DNA of 64,000 bases, from the NCBI GenBank assembly GCA_025999455.1, contig AP024683.1:1061501-1125500 (forward strand), given 5' to 3'. This document shows positions 1 to 9,227 of the stretch, piece after piece. The translations under genes were made by a program, and so were the position numbers. Below the pieces are notes generated by a model, which worked only from the letters and a program-made list of their open reading frames with translations, had not been told where the DNA came from and did not search any database. Origin of the DNA: Geminicoccaceae bacterium. GTDB lineage: Bacteria > Pseudomonadota > Alphaproteobacteria > Geminicoccales > Geminicoccaceae. The stretch's first letter is position 1, and every line of letters begins with the position of its first letter.

Positions 1-510
1 ATGACGATCGTCGGCCAGCCCGATCCGGACAAAGCCGGGGTCGACGACACGCTCATGGTCGAGGCGGCGTTCATGGGCTCCGGCCGGCCGGCTCTCGTGA
101 TCCCCTACATCGGCCCGCGGGCGATGCCGCCGGAGCGGGTGATCGTCGGCTGGGACGGGTCGCGGGAAGCGGCACGCGCGCTCAACGACGCGATCCCGCT
201 GCTGGCCCGTGCACGGGAGGTGGCGGTCGTGATCATCGATCCACAGGCGCTCGGTGATCGGATCGGCGAGGTCCCCGGTGCCGACATCGCCGCGCATCTC
301 GCCCGCCACGGGATCGCCGTGACGGTCAAGACCGTTCCGTCCGGCGGGCTCGACCCGGGCGACGTCCTCCTTTCGACCGCCGCCGACGACGGCGCCGACC
401 TGTTGGTCATGGGCGCTTACGGTCATTCGCGCCTGCGGGAGCTGATCCTGGGCGGGACGACCGCGCACATCTTGAAGCACATGACGGTGCCGGTCCTGTT
501 CTCGCATTGA
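1..510 (+). CDS. Universal stress protein (UspA family), 5' end outside window
   Basis: This is the C-terminal part of a cytoplasmic UspA-fold protein that probably binds ATP. A beta-alpha USP core starts near residue 45 (RVIVGWDGS). The nucleotide-binding loop MGAYGHSRLREL lies at about residues 137-148, followed by GG and a Thr, a close variant of the family's G-x2-G-x9-G-[ST] motif. The opening words TIVGQPDP look like the end of a first USP domain (typically ADL-V-VGQ), so the reading frame very likely continues upstream of base 1 and the ATG at base 1 is internal. A tandem-domain Usp of about 280 residues is the usual form. The gene ends 4 bases into a possible TTG start of the next one. 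Family assignment is firm; the specific stress role is unknown. Confidence 0.85.
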   Translation: MTIVGQPDPDKAGVDDTLMVEAAFMGSGRPALVIPYIGPRAMPPERVIVGWDGSREAARALNDAIPLLARAREVAVVIIDPQALGDRIGEVPGADIAAHLARHGIAVTVKTVPSGGLDPGDVLLSTAADDGADLLVMGAYGHSRLRELILGGTTAHILKHMTVPVLFSH

Positions 511-515
511 GGGCG

Positions 516-1256
516 ATGCGGCGCCGCCTCGGCCGGCTCGTCGCGCTCGTGGTCGCGCTCGTCGCGGACGCCGGCCGGGCCGACGCCGAGCGGCTCCTGG
601 TCCTCACCGCGACGGCCGGCTACCGACACGAGTCGATCCCGGCCGCCGTGGCGGCGATCGAGGACCTCGCCCGGCCGGTCGGCCTCGTCGTCGAGCGGCT
701 CGATGGTCCGCCGCCGATCGGTCGACTGCCGCTCGACGGTGTGGTCGCGGTGGTCCTCGCCCACACCACGGGCGACTTCCTCGGCGCGGAAGCGGCCGCC
801 CGGCTCGATGCGTTCGTCCGCGAGGGTGGCGGCCTCCTGGCGCTGCACGCCGCGGCCGACGCGCATTACGGCTGGCCGGCCTACGAAGCGCTCGTCGGCG
901 CCTGGTTCCGATCCCACCCGCCGGGCTTGCAGACGACCATCGTCCGGTTCGAGCCGGACGTCCCCGGTCTCGCCGCACTCGGGGACGGCCGAGAATGGTG
1001 GGTCACCGACGAGCTCTACGATTTCCGCACCAATCCGCGCGGGCGGGTGCGGGTGATCGCGACGATCGACGAGCGCACCTATGCGGGTGGCGGGATGGGT
1101 GCCGACCATCCGATCGCCTGGTGCCACGCGGTCGGCCGAGGGCGGAGCTGGTACACCGGTCTCGGCCATCGCGCCGAGCTCTTCGCCGACGCCGTGATGC
1201 GCGAGCATCTGGGCCGCGGCCTCGCCTGGGTCACGGGCCGCGGCGAGACCTGTTGA
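516..1256 (+). CDS. ThuA-like domain protein, exported
   Basis: This 246-residue protein has a ThuA-like glutamine-amidotransferase-fold domain, a family named for trehalose utilisation but mostly of unknown reaction. Residues 1-24 form a signal peptide (basic MRRRLGR, Leu/Val/Ala core, ADA cleavage site). The fold signatures follow: LVLTATAGYRHESI, then GGLLALHAAADAHYG, then a late HPIAWCHAVGRGRSWYTGLGH segment with the Trp-Tyr-Thr-x-Leu-Gly-His end typical of ThuA. I chose ATG 516 because it opens directly on the basic signal-peptide region. A TTG at 507 overlaps the upstream stop as TTGA and is an alternative. The next gene is convergent and begins 9 bases after the stop. A periplasmic carbohydrate-related role is only a family inference. 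Confidence 0.8.
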   Translation: MRRRLGRLVALVVALVADAGRADAERLLVLTATAGYRHESIPAAVAAIEDLARPVGLVVERLDGPPPIGRLPLDGVVAVVLAHTTGDFLGAEAAARLDAFVREGGGLLALHAAADAHYGWPAYEALVGAWFRSHPPGLQTTIVRFEPDVPGLAALGDGREWWVTDELYDFRTNPRGRVRVIATIDERTYAGGGMGADHPIAWCHAVGRGRSWYTGLGHRAELFADAVMREHLGRGLAWVTGRGETC

Positions 1257-1265
1257 GGAACGGGC

Positions 1266-2324
1266 TCAGTCGACCCGGCCGCGCGCGGCGACCGCGAGGC
1301 TGCCCTCGACCCGGTCGCCGCGGACCGTGACGATCCGGTCGAAGAGGTTGGAGACCGGGCAGGCGTGGTTCGGGATCACCCGCACCTTCTCGCCGATCGC
1401 GGGACGCGCCGAACAAGCCGAAAGATCGACATGCCCGTGCTCCTCGCTCAAGGCGTAGATCACCGCCTCGGGATACTCGACGATCCGCCCGTGGCCCGTT
1501 TGGCCGTTGAGGTCGGAGGTGAGCGATTTCGAGCCCGCGTCCAGGATCGCCCGATCGGAGGTGGGACGGCTCACGACCGTCGTGAGCACGGTGAGGGCGC
1601 AGTCGTCGAGCGTGGCGGCGCCGCAGGCGACCTCCATCAGGTCGTTGTAGATGTAGGTGCCGACCCGGTACTCGGTGACGACCGGGTATTCGTGTACCCG
1701 CCACATGTCGGGTGTGCCGCCCGAGGAGACTTTCGCGACCGCCAGCCCCTCGGCCTCGATCAGAGCCTTCGCTTCGGCGAGGAAGGCAGCGGCGCGCGCG
1801 GGGGCGCCCTTGGCGGGGTAGGTCATGAGACCCGCGAACCGGAGCCCGCGGGCACGATCGATGCGGCGTGCCAGATCGCGCGCGGCCTCGGGCGTCTGGA
1901 CGCCGCAGCGCTTGGCTCCGGTGTCGCATTCGACGAGGACCGGGAGCGGCCGAGGGGCGCTCGCGAAGGCCTCGGCGAGGCCGTCGACGACCTTCGGATC
2001 GTCGGCCGAGACCTCGAGCGTGATGCGCTCGGCGAGCGCGCGGGCCCGGCCGAGCTTGGCCGGGCCCAGGAGGTTGAAGGGTACGAGGATGTCGCCGAGC
2101 CCGGCCGACGCCATGACCTCGGCCTCGCCAAGCTTCTGGCAGCAGATGCCGACCGCGCCGAGCTCGACCTGGCGGCGGGCGAATTCGACGACTTTGTGCG
2201 TCTTGACGTGCGGCCGGTTGGCGATGCCGTGCCGATCGCAATAGGCCTGGAACCGCGTCAAGTTCCGCTCGACCCGGTCGAGATCGACCAGGACCGCGGG
2301 CGTGTCGACATCCCAGATCCGCAC
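1266..2324 (-). CDS. PLP-dependent D-threonine aldolase / D-serine dehydratase-like (DSD1 family)
   Basis: This 352-residue enzyme has a fold-type III (alanine racemase-like) PLP barrel and a C-terminal beta domain. The PLP lysine sits in PHVKTHK at about residue 41. The metal site of the DSD1/D-threonine aldolase family is visible as EEHGH near residue 296 and NHACPV near residue 320, where the His and Cys bind the metal. The family cleaves D-3-hydroxy-amino acids (D-threonine to glycine and acetaldehyde) or dehydrates D-serine; I cannot tell which. The start is GTG. It lies 61 bases downstream of ftsZ on the same strand, the place where many alphaproteobacteria carry lpxC. A role in trimming D-amino acids near the wall operon is possible but unproven. 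Confidence 0.8.
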   Translation of the reverse strand: MRIWDVDTPAVLVDLDRVERNLTRFQAYCDRHGIANRPHVKTHKVVEFARRQVELGAVGICCQKLGEAEVMASAGLGDILVPFNLLGPAKLGRARALAERITLEVSADDPKVVDGLAEAFASAPRPLPVLVECDTGAKRCGVQTPEAARDLARRIDRARGLRFAGLMTYPAKGAPARAAAFLAEAKALIEAEGLAVAKVSSGGTPDMWRVHEYPVVTEYRVGTYIYNDLMEVACGAATLDDCALTVLTTVVSRPTSDRAILDAGSKSLTSDLNGQTGHGRIVEYPEAVIYALSEEHGHVDLSACSARPAIGEKVRVIPNHACPVSNLFDRIVTVRGDRVEGSLAVAARGRVD

Positions 2325-2346
2325 GAGCTCCGTCCGGGGCGAGGGT

Positions 2347-2377
2347 GGGCGCCGCTCCGGAGCCTAGCGCGGCGCCC
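2347..2377. terminator. GC-rich hairpin after ftsZ
   Basis: A perfect 9-bp inverted repeat (GGGCGCCGC / GCGGCGCCC) with a 13-base loop lies 9 bases past the ftsZ stop and before the next minus-strand gene. No T-tract follows, so it would be a weak or Rho-assisted terminator, or a 3'-end stabilising hairpin for the dcw transcript. Confidence 0.35.
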
Positions 2378-2385
2378 GCCCGGCG

Positions 2386-3762
2386 TCAGCGCTCGGAGGA
2401 GCCCTGCCGGAGGAAGGCCGGTATGTCGCTCGCTTCGGCGAGGTCCGGCTTGTTGACCTTGGCTTCCTCGACCGGCGCCGCCGCCGGCGCCCGGGCCTGG
2501 GTGGCCCGATGGAAGCCGAAGCTGCGCATCCGCTCGATGAAGGACGGCCCGCGGGTCTCGGGCGCGGTTTGCCGGGCACCCGGGCGGAGCACGCGCGGCT
2601 CGCCCGAGGGCGGCGGCCCGAAGCTCGGGATCGAGGGCTCGCCCGACGGCGTGCGCAGCTGCGCCGCGGGGCTGGTCTCGGTCGTGCGGGTGGCCGGACG
2701 GGTCGGCAGCGAGAAGGGCTGCTGGCGGTGCATCTGCGCTTTGAAGACGAAGCCCTCGGCGGCCCGCTCGGCGTCGCGGGCGGCGGGCTGCTCGCCCGGC
2801 GCGGTGATGCCGGTCGCCACGACCGAGATCCGGATCCGGCCCTCCATGGAGGAATCGAAGGCCGAGCCGAAGATGATGTTGGCGTCCGGATCGACCTCTT
2901 CGCGGATCCGATTCGCGGCGGCGTCGATCTCGTAGAGCGTCATGTCGTAGCCGCCGGTGACGTTGATCAGCACTGCCCGAGCGCCCTTCATCGAGACGTC
3001 GTCGAGCAGCGGGTTGTTGATCGCCGCTTCGGCCGCCTCGATCGCGCGGTTCTCGCCCGAGGCCTCACCGGTCCCCATCATCGCCTTGCCCATCTCGCTC
3101 ATCACCGTGCGGATGTCGGCGAAGTCGAGATTGACGAGGCCCGGCATGACCATGAGGTCGGTCACGCCGCGCACGCCCATGTGCAGGACCTGATCGGCCA
3201 TGCGGAAGGCGTCGGCGAAGGTGGTCTTCTCGTTGGCCAGCCGGAAGAGATTTTGGTTCGGGATGACGATCAGCGTGTCGACATATTGCTGCAGCTCGGC
3301 GAGCCCCTGCTCGGCGAGCCGCATCCGCCGGGCCCCTTCGAAGTGGAAGGGCTTGGTGACGACCGCGACGGTCAAGATCCCCTGCTCGCGGACGGCGCGA
3401 GCGATCACCGGGGCCGCACCGGTCCCCGTGCCGCCGCCCATGCCGGCGGTGATGAACACCATGTGGCTGCCCTGGAGCTGATCCAGGATCTCGTCGAGCG
3501 CCTCTTCGGCGGCCGCCCGGCCGACCTCGGGCCGGGCGCCCGCACCGAGCCCGTGGGTGAGCGACACGCCGAGCTGGATCTTCCGATCCGTGAGGCAGTT
3601 GGCGAGGGCTTGCGCGTCCGTGTTGCAGACCACGAACTCCACGCCCTCGAGATGCGCGGTGATCATGTTGTTGACCGCGTTGCCGCCGGCCCCGCCCACG
3701 CCGACCACGGTGATCTTGGGCTTGAGTTCCGCGCCCAAGGGCATCGAAAGGTTGATCGTCAT
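2386..3762 (-). CDS. ftsZ: Cell division protein FtsZ
   Basis: This is the tubulin-like GTPase that forms the cytokinetic ring at midcell (458 residues). The GTP-binding loop [11 protein letters not shown] is at about 21-31, the tubulin signature GGGTGTG at 109-115, and the T7 synergy loop NLDFAD at 211-216 supplies the catalytic aspartates. A Pro/Ala-rich linker of roughly 120 residues leads to DIPAFLRQ, the conserved alphaproteobacterial tail that binds FtsA and other partners. A strong ribosome site (GGAGGAGGAG) sits just before the ATG, unlike the coupled genes upstream, so translation is probably set independently and high. It is the last dcw gene, 90 bases after ftsA. Confidence 0.98.
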   Translation of the reverse strand: MTINLSMPLGAELKPKITVVGVGGAGGNAVNNMITAHLEGVEFVVCNTDAQALANCLTDRKIQLGVSLTHGLGAGARPEVGRAAAEEALDEILDQLQGSHMVFITAGMGGGTGTGAAPVIARAVREQGILTVAVVTKPFHFEGARRMRLAEQGLAELQQYVDTLIVIPNQNLFRLANEKTTFADAFRMADQVLHMGVRGVTDLMVMPGLVNLDFADIRTVMSEMGKAMMGTGEASGENRAIEAAEAAINNPLLDDVSMKGARAVLINVTGGYDMTLYEIDAAANRIREEVDPDANIIFGSAFDSSMEGRIRISVVATGITAPGEQPAARDAERAAEGFVFKAQMHRQQPFSLPTRPATRTTETSPAAQLRTPSGEPSIPSFGPPPSGEPRVLRPGARQTAPETRGPSFIERMRSFGFHRATQARAPAAAPVEEAKVNKPDLAEASDIPAFLRQGSSER

Positions 3763-3852
3763 CCCCGTTCTCCTCCTCCACGCTCGTTGCGGCCTTCGGC
3801 CGTCTCCCGGCCGCGGGGCAAGCGCGGCCGGCCGGGCGACCCCTCGCCCGCC

Positions 3853-5139
3853 TCAGAAATTCTGCCGGAACCAGGCGCGGAAGCGACCGAGCCGGTCGCC
3901 GACCCCGCGCCGCCCGTCGAAGGTCGGCAGCGGTGTCCCGCCCCCTCCGTCGCGGCCGAACGCGAGGGCGCCCAGCACGGCGCTCAGTCCCGGATCCTCG
4001 TCGCTGCGCAGCCCGCTCGAGAGGCCGCGCGGCCGGCCGATCCTGGTCGGCAGGCCGAACGTCTCCTGGGCGAGCTCGTCCATCCCTTCGAGCTGCGCCG
4101 CACCACCCGTGAGCACGAGGGCCCGGGGCGGCCGCGCCCGCAGGATCGCGCCGTTCTCGCGGAGCCGGGCGCCGAGCGCGTCGAAGATCTCGACGACCCG
4201 GGCCCGTACGATCGTCGTGAGGCGGGTCCGCGGAACCTCGCCCGTGGCCACCTCGTTGCCGTCGCCGAGCTGGCGGAGCTCGATGCGGACGTGATCGTCG
4301 CACGCGCGCCAGACCACCGCCCCGTAGAGGTTCTTGATGCGCTCGGCCTCGCGCCGCGTGGTCGAAAGCCCCCAGGCGACGTCGTGGGTGATCCGCTCGC
4401 CGCCGAGCTCGACGCGGTCGACGTGGAGGAGCCGGCCGCCCGCGAAATGAGCGACCTGGGTGGCGTCGGCGCCGATGTCGACCAGGAGACAGCCGCGCTC
4501 GCGCTCGTCCTCGGTGAGACAGCCGAGGCCCGCGGCGTAGGGTGCGGCGACGAGCCCACGCACCGAGAGGTGGCAGCGCTCCAAACAGCGCATGACGGCC
4601 AGGAGCGGCTCGCGCTCGGCCGCCACGACGTGGACGAGGAGCGCGAGCGTCCGGCCTTCGAGGCCGCGCGGGTCGACCACCGGCCGGCCGCCGTCGACCC
4701 GGGCTTCGATCGCGACCAGGTGGAGGACCGCGAGGCCCTTGCCGACCACCTCGTCCCGGGCGCGGGCGAGGGCCGCTTCGAGGTCGCTCTCGTCGACGGT
4801 TCGCCCGCCGAGCGGACGTTCGACCTCGAGCAGGATGGACCGCGGTTGACCCGCGCCGACGGCCGCCACCACGGTCTCGACGGTGAGGCCGGCCTGCTCT
4901 TCGGCCTCCTGGAGGACGGCCCGGACCGCCGCCTCGGCGGCCTCGAGATCGACGATCTCGCCACGTTCGAGCCCCTCGGCCGACTGCAGGCCGCGACCCA
5001 ACAGAGCGAGACCGCCGCCGGGTCCGGCGGTGGCGATGAAGCAGGCGATCTTGCTCGTGCCGAGATCGAGCGCGGCGAGCGTGGTGCCCGACCGGGCGCC
5101 CACCACCCGCTGGCGTCCGAGCGGCAGGGCGAGGCTCAT
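3853..5139 (-). CDS. ftsA: Cell division protein FtsA
   Basis: This actin-like ATPase tethers FtsZ to the inner membrane and recruits late division proteins (428 residues). LAALDLGTSK near residues 17-26 is the phosphate-1 motif, GCLLVDIGADATQVA the phosphate-2 motif, and VLTGGAAQLEGM the adenosine motif. The C-terminus RLGRFRAWFRQNF is the amphipathic membrane anchor. I place the start at ATG 5139, which overlaps the ftsQ stop as ATGA. A longer frame upstream runs through ftsQ and has no FtsA homology. The ftsQ-ftsA-ftsZ order is the standard one. Confidence 0.96.
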   Translation of the reverse strand: MSLALPLGRQRVVGARSGTTLAALDLGTSKIACFIATAGPGGGLALLGRGLQSAEGLERGEIVDLEAAEAAVRAVLQEAEEQAGLTVETVVAAVGAGQPRSILLEVERPLGGRTVDESDLEAALARARDEVVGKGLAVLHLVAIEARVDGGRPVVDPRGLEGRTLALLVHVVAAEREPLLAVMRCLERCHLSVRGLVAAPYAAGLGCLTEDERERGCLLVDIGADATQVAHFAGGRLLHVDRVELGGERITHDVAWGLSTTRREAERIKNLYGAVVWRACDDHVRIELRQLGDGNEVATGEVPRTRLTTIVRARVVEIFDALGARLRENGAILRARPPRALVLTGGAAQLEGMDELAQETFGLPTRIGRPRGLSSGLRSDEDPGLSAVLGALAFGRDGGGGTPLPTFDGRRGVGDRLGRFRAWFRQNF

Positions 5140-5993
5140 GCGCCGCGTCCTCCCGAGGCGGTCGGCTTCTTGGCCGGCGGCTCGATCATCCGGACGACGA
5201 TCCAATCGGCCGAGCGCAGATCGATCGCCTCGACCGCCCGGTCCAAGAGACGGTTGGCGCGGTCCTCGGCCGCCAAGCGGCGGAGGGCCGTGGCCTCGCC
5301 CTCGGCCGGCAGCCGGACCTCGATCCGACCGTCGACGTAGAGATTCCAGCGGCGGCCGCCCACGAAGCTCGCCACGGTGGTCCGCTTGGCGATCTCGGGC
5401 TCGCTCGCGAGCAGGTTCAGAAAGCGCGCGGCATCACGTGGGGCGCCCGCCCCGATCAGGAGCGGCAGCCCGGCGAAGGGTCGCAGGTCAGCGACGGGGA
5501 CGATGTCGCCCTCCTCGTCGATCAGCCGGGTGCGCGCGCCCGGTTTCTCGCGCCAGAGGGCGAGTGGGCGATGCTCCTCGATCACCGCGTGCAGGGTGCC
5601 GGGCAACTGGCGCCGGACGGCGGCGGACTTGACCCACGGCAGCCCTTCGAGTTGTTTCCTGACGTCCTCTAATTCAACCGAAAGTATAGAGGCGCCGACC
5701 CGGCTTTCAAGCGCTTTGGCGAGGTCCCGGGGATCCGTCCGGACCCGACCCTCCACCGTCACCTCGCGCACCACGAAGCCCGTGGTCCGAGCCAGGCGAT
5801 CGAGCCCCGCCTCGAGACCGTCGCCGATCCGGCCCGCGACCCCCGATTGCCGTGCCCAAAAGCCACCTCCGACCGCGAGGACGAGGGCCGTTGCGAGAAG
5901 AACCGCGCGTTTCGCCCGCCGCCGCCAGGGGCGCTCGCGATCACGTCGGATCGAGGCGCGCAGGCGTCGCGACAGACGGCTCACCGGTCGCAT
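5136..5993 (-). CDS. ftsQ: Cell division protein FtsQ
   Basis: This bitopic divisome protein (285 residues) links the early and late division machinery. A very basic cytoplasmic tail (residues 1-29) is followed by one membrane helix (about 30-47). A POTRA domain begins at GFVVREVTVEGRVRTD near residue 72, and a periplasmic beta domain contains WRLRQ-like LPGTLHAVIEEHRPLALWRE. ATG 5993 is chosen because it opens on the basic tail; the frame extends upstream only as an out-of-family shadow. The start overlaps the end of ddl by 13 bases and the stop overlaps ftsA as ATGA. Confidence 0.94.
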   Translation of the reverse strand: MRPVSRLSRRLRASIRRDRERPWRRRAKRAVLLATALVLAVGGGFWARQSGVAGRIGDGLEAGLDRLARTTGFVVREVTVEGRVRTDPRDLAKALESRVGASILSVELEDVRKQLEGLPWVKSAAVRRQLPGTLHAVIEEHRPLALWREKPGARTRLIDEEGDIVPVADLRPFAGLPLLIGAGAPRDAARFLNLLASEPEIAKRTTVASFVGGRRWNLYVDGRIEVRLPAEGEATALRRLAAEDRANRLLDRAVEAIDLRSADWIVVRMIEPPAKKPTASGGRGA

Positions 5994-6895
5994 CGTGCCT
6001 CCTCCACGAGCCGGACCACGAGATCCTCGAAAGCGATACCACAATGGGCGGCTTGCTCGGGCACGAGCGAGAGCGGCGTCATGCCCGGCTGGGTGTTGAC
6101 CTCGAGCAGGTAGAGACCGTCCGCGCCGTAGCGTTCGTCGAATCGGAAATCGGCGCGGCTGACCCCGCGGCAGCCCAGGACCCGGTGGGCGGTGAGCGCC
6201 CACGCCATGACCCGCTCGTAGATCGCCTCGGGCAGAGGCGCGGGGACCAGGTGCCTCGCCAGGCCTTCGGTGTATTTCGCGCGATAGTCGTAGAAGCCGG
6301 ATTCGGGTGCGATCTCGGTCACCGCGAGCGGCCGATCGTCGAGCACGGCGCAGGTGAGCTCCCGGCCCGGCACGTAGGTCTCGACGAGCAGCCGATCGTG
6401 CGGCTCCAGGCTGTTGCGAGCGAGGACGGGACCGAGATCGCCGTCGGTGACGATGTGGACCCCGACGCTCGAGCCCTCGCAGGCGGGCTTGACGACGAAA
6501 GGCGGCGGCAGCGGCGAGCCTTCGCGCGCGAGCCGGGCGGGGGTCGTCTCGACCCCCTCCGGGCAGCGCAGGCCGGCCGAAGTGAAAAGGCGTTTCGCCA
6601 TCGGCTTGTCCATGGCGAGGGCGGAGGCGAGGACCCCGGAATGGGTGTAGGGTATCCCCAAGAGGTCCAACAGGCCCTGCACGCGGCCGTCTTCACCCAT
6701 CCGACCGTGCAGCGCGTTGAAACAGCAATCGGGGCGCAACTCCGCGAGCCGCTGCGGAAGATCGCGGCCGACGTCGATCCGGCTCACCCGGTACCCCCGT
6801 GCTTCGAGCGCACGTGCGCAGGCCTCGCCCGAGACGAGGCTCACCTCGCGCTCGGCCGACCATCCGCCCATGAGCACCGCGACGTGCCGGCTCAT
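5981..6895 (-). CDS. ddl: D-alanine--D-alanine ligase
   Basis: This ATP-grasp enzyme (304 residues) joins two D-alanines for the peptidoglycan stem. Visible marks are VLMGGWSAEREVSL at the N-terminus (Ddl signature), FNALHGRMGEDGRVQGLLDLLGIPYTHSG split around residue 60, PFVVKPACEGSSVGV (ATP-grasp lysine and glycine loop), and the C-terminal RADFRFD and LLEVNTQPGMTPLS segments that hold the magnesium ligands. The start is ATG 6895, overlapping murB by ATGA. It acts in the cytoplasm and feeds MurF. Confidence 0.96.
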   Translation of the reverse strand: MSRHVAVLMGGWSAEREVSLVSGEACARALEARGYRVSRIDVGRDLPQRLAELRPDCCFNALHGRMGEDGRVQGLLDLLGIPYTHSGVLASALAMDKPMAKRLFTSAGLRCPEGVETTPARLAREGSPLPPPFVVKPACEGSSVGVHIVTDGDLGPVLARNSLEPHDRLLVETYVPGRELTCAVLDDRPLAVTEIAPESGFYDYRAKYTEGLARHLVPAPLPEAIYERVMAWALTAHRVLGCRGVSRADFRFDERYGADGLYLLEVNTQPGMTPLSLVPEQAAHCGIAFEDLVVRLVEEARCDR

Positions 6896-7809
6896 GCCGG
6901 AACCCCCACCGGTGCCGGATCGCCCACCCGCACGATTTCCCATTCGAGCGTGACACCGCTGTGCGCGCGCACCCGCTCGCGCACGAGCTCGCCCAGGCCC
7001 TCGAGCTCGGCGGCACGGGCCCCGCCCGTGTTGATCAGGAAGTTGCAGTGCTTCTCGGAGACCATGGCCGCGCCCAGCCGGAGCCCCCGGCAGCCCGCCG
7101 CCTCGATGAGTCTCCAGGCCTTGGCCCCGGGCGGGTTCTTGAAGGTCGACCCCCCGGTCGCGACGCCGATGGGTTGCGTCGCCTCGCGCTCGGCACGGAT
7201 CGCGTCCATCCGCGCCCGGATCGCGGCCGGATCGCCCGGCACGAGGACGAAGGCGGCGCGCACGACGATCCAATCGGCGGGCACGGCACTCCGTCGGTAA
7301 GCGAGGCCGAGCTCGTCGCGCGCGAGACGGTGGAGGCGTCCCTCGGCATCGACGAGTTCGGCCCAGAGCAGTCGATCGGCCGTCTCGCCGCCGAACGCAC
7401 CGGCGTTCATCTTCACGGCGCCGCCGATCGTCCCCGGGATGCCGATCAAGAATTCGAGGCCGGCGAGCCCGGCCCGGCAGGCCTCCTGCGCGACCCTTTG
7501 GTCGCGCGCGCCGGCGCCGGCGAGGAGCGTCGTGCCCTCGATCTCGATCCGCGCGAGCTCCCCACCCAGCCGGACCACGACCGCCCGAACCCCACCGTCG
7601 CGGACGAGGAGGTTCGAGGCGACACCCATCGGGAAGATCGGGGTGGAGCCGTTCAGCGCACGGCGGAAGTCGCGCAGGTCGGCGAGGTCGGCCGGCTGGA
7701 AGAGGAACCGTGCCGGACCACCGACCCGGAGCCAGGTGAGTGGCCCGAGCGGCACCTCCGCCCGCAGCGTGCCGCGCACCGGCGGGAGATCGATCGAAGC
7801 CCGACTCAT
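6892..7809 (-). CDS. murB: UDP-N-acetylenolpyruvoylglucosamine reductase
   Basis: This FAD- and NADPH-dependent enzyme (305 residues) reduces UDP-GlcNAc-enolpyruvate to UDP-MurNAc. The FAD-binding segment includes [12 protein letters not shown] (about 62-73) and the loop [19 protein letters not shown] (124-142). YRRS near 171 marks a type II Mur[11 protein letters not shown] at 219-228 carries the proton-donor serine, and the C-terminal [10 protein letters not shown] is also typical. The start is ATG 7809, overlapping murC by ATGA. No murA lies in this window. Confidence 0.96.
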   Translation of the reverse strand: MSRASIDLPPVRGTLRAEVPLGPLTWLRVGGPARFLFQPADLADLRDFRRALNGSTPIFPMGVASNLLVRDGGVRAVVVRLGGELARIEIEGTTLLAGAGARDQRVAQEACRAGLAGLEFLIGIPGTIGGAVKMNAGAFGGETADRLLWAELVDAEGRLHRLARDELGLAYRRSAVPADWIVVRAAFVLVPGDPAAIRARMDAIRAEREATQPIGVATGGSTFKNPPGAKAWRLIEAAGCRGLRLGAAMVSEKHCNFLINTGGARAAELEGLGELVRERVRAHSGVTLEWEIVRVGDPAPVGVPA

Positions 7810-9227
7810 GCGGCGATCTCGCGGCGGCGACGGGCGAGCTCGGCCGGCAGCGCGTTGGCCCACTGGGTGATCGAGCCGGCACCGAGGCAGACCACGTAAT
7901 CGCCGGGCCGGGCGAGCGCCGCTACCCGCTCGTAGACCTGCTCGGGTCCGTCGACGACCTCGACCGCGCGTTGGCCGTGCGCGAGCATGCCGCGCACGAG
8001 GGCTTCGTGGTCCACGCCCGGGATCGGCGCCTCGCCGGCCGGGTAGACCGGGGCCACGAGGACGATGTCGGCGTGCTGGCAGCAGGTGCAGAAGGGGTCC
8101 ATGAGATCGCGCAGCCGCGTGTAGCGGTGCGGCTGCACGACGGCGAGGATCCGGCCCGAGCAGCGCTCGCGGGCGGTCGCGAGGACGACTTTGATCTCCT
8201 CGGGATGGTGCCCGTAATCGTCGATCACTGTGATCCCGTCGACCTCGCCGGTTCGGGTGAAGCGGCGCTTGACCCCTTCGAGCCCGGCCAGTGCCGCGCG
8301 GATCACGCGCTCGGGCAGCCCGAGCTCGAGCCCGATCGCGACCGCGGCCATGGCGTTCTGGACGTTGTGCCGGCCGGGCAGCGCGATCACGAAGTCGCGG
8401 AACAGCCGTTCGGCCCGGCCCGGGCCCGCCGCGAGCCGGATGTCGACGAGCGAGCCCGTCCCGTGCGGTCGGAGCGCGCTCGCGCTCACGTCGGCCTGCG
8501 GGCTGAAGCCGTAGGTGACGACCCGGCGATCGGTGATCTTGGGCAAAAGGGCTTGGACTTCCGGATGGTCGAGGCAGAGGACGCCGAACCCGTAGAAGGG
8601 CAGCCGCTCGACGAAGGCGAGATAAGCCGAACGGACCGCGTCGAAGCTGCCCCAATAATCGAGATGTTCGGGATCGATGTTGGTCACCACACCCACGGTC
8701 GCGGGCAGGCGCAAGAAACTCCCGTCGCTCTCGTCCGATTCGACGACCATCCATTCACCACGGCCGAGCCGGGCGTTCGTCCCCCAGGCGTTGATGATGC
8801 CGCCGTTGACCACGGTCGGGTCGAGCCCCGCGGCATCGAGCAGGGCCGCGATCATCGCCGTGGTCGTCGTCTTGCCGTGCGTTCCGGCCACCGCGATCGC
8901 CCGCTTGAGGCGCATGAGCTCGGCCAGCATGTCGGCGCGGCGGACGACCGGCAGGCGGCGGGCGCGGGCCGCCACGAGCTCCGGATTGTCCGCACCGACC
9001 GCGGAAGAGAAGACGACGACCCGCGCATCGCCGAGGTTCTCGGCGCGATGGCCGATCGCCACCGGGATGCCGGCGGCGCGCAGCCTCTGCACGTTGGCGC
9101 TCTCGGCGACGTCCGAGCCCTGGACCGTGAAGCCGAGGGAGCGCATGAGCCCGGCGATCCCGCTCATGCCGATCCCGCCGATGCCGATGAAGTGGATCGG
9201 GCCCACTTCCTGCGGGTCGAGCCTCAT
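7806..9227 (-). CDS. murC: UDP-N-acetylmuramate--L-alanine ligase
   Basis: This ATP-dependent ligase (473 residues) adds the first stem amino acid, L-alanine, to UDP-MurNAc. Domains in order: an N-terminal Rossmann domain ([14 protein letters not shown], 12-25), the central ATPase with P-loop [12 protein letters not shown] (112-123) and magnesium residues in ESDESDGS, and a C-terminal domain with [10 protein letters not shown] and the [12 protein letters not shown] segment. The start is ATG 9227, overlapping murG as ATGA. It belongs to the same translationally coupled series as murB and ddl. Confidence 0.97.
   Translation of the reverse strand: MRLDPQEVGPIHFIGIGGIGMSGIAGLMRSLGFTVQGSDVAESANVQRLRAAGIPVAIGHRAENLGDARVVVFSSAVGADNPELVAARARRLPVVRRADMLAELMRLKRAIAVAGTHGKTTTTAMIAALLDAAGLDPTVVNGGIINAWGTNARLGRGEWMVVESDESDGSFLRLPATVGVVTNIDPEHLDYWGSFDAVRSAYLAFVERLPFYGFGVLCLDHPEVQALLPKITDRRVVTYGFSPQADVSASALRPHGTGSLVDIRLAAGPGRAERLFRDFVIALPGRHNVQNAMAAVAIGLELGLPERVIRAALAGLEGVKRRFTRTGEVDGITVIDDYGHHPEEIKVVLATARERCSGRILAVVQPHRYTRLRDLMDPFCTCCQHADIVLVAPVYPAGEAPIPGVDHEALVRGMLAHGQRAVEVVDGPEQVYERVAALARPGDYVVCLGAGSITQWANALPAELARRRREIAA

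Noticed and set aside
2509-5340. 943-codon open frame antisense to ftsZ and ftsA
   Set aside because: It is a shadow of the real minus-strand genes; composition is Arg/Gly/Asp-rich with no domain, and such long antisense frames occur under most genes here.
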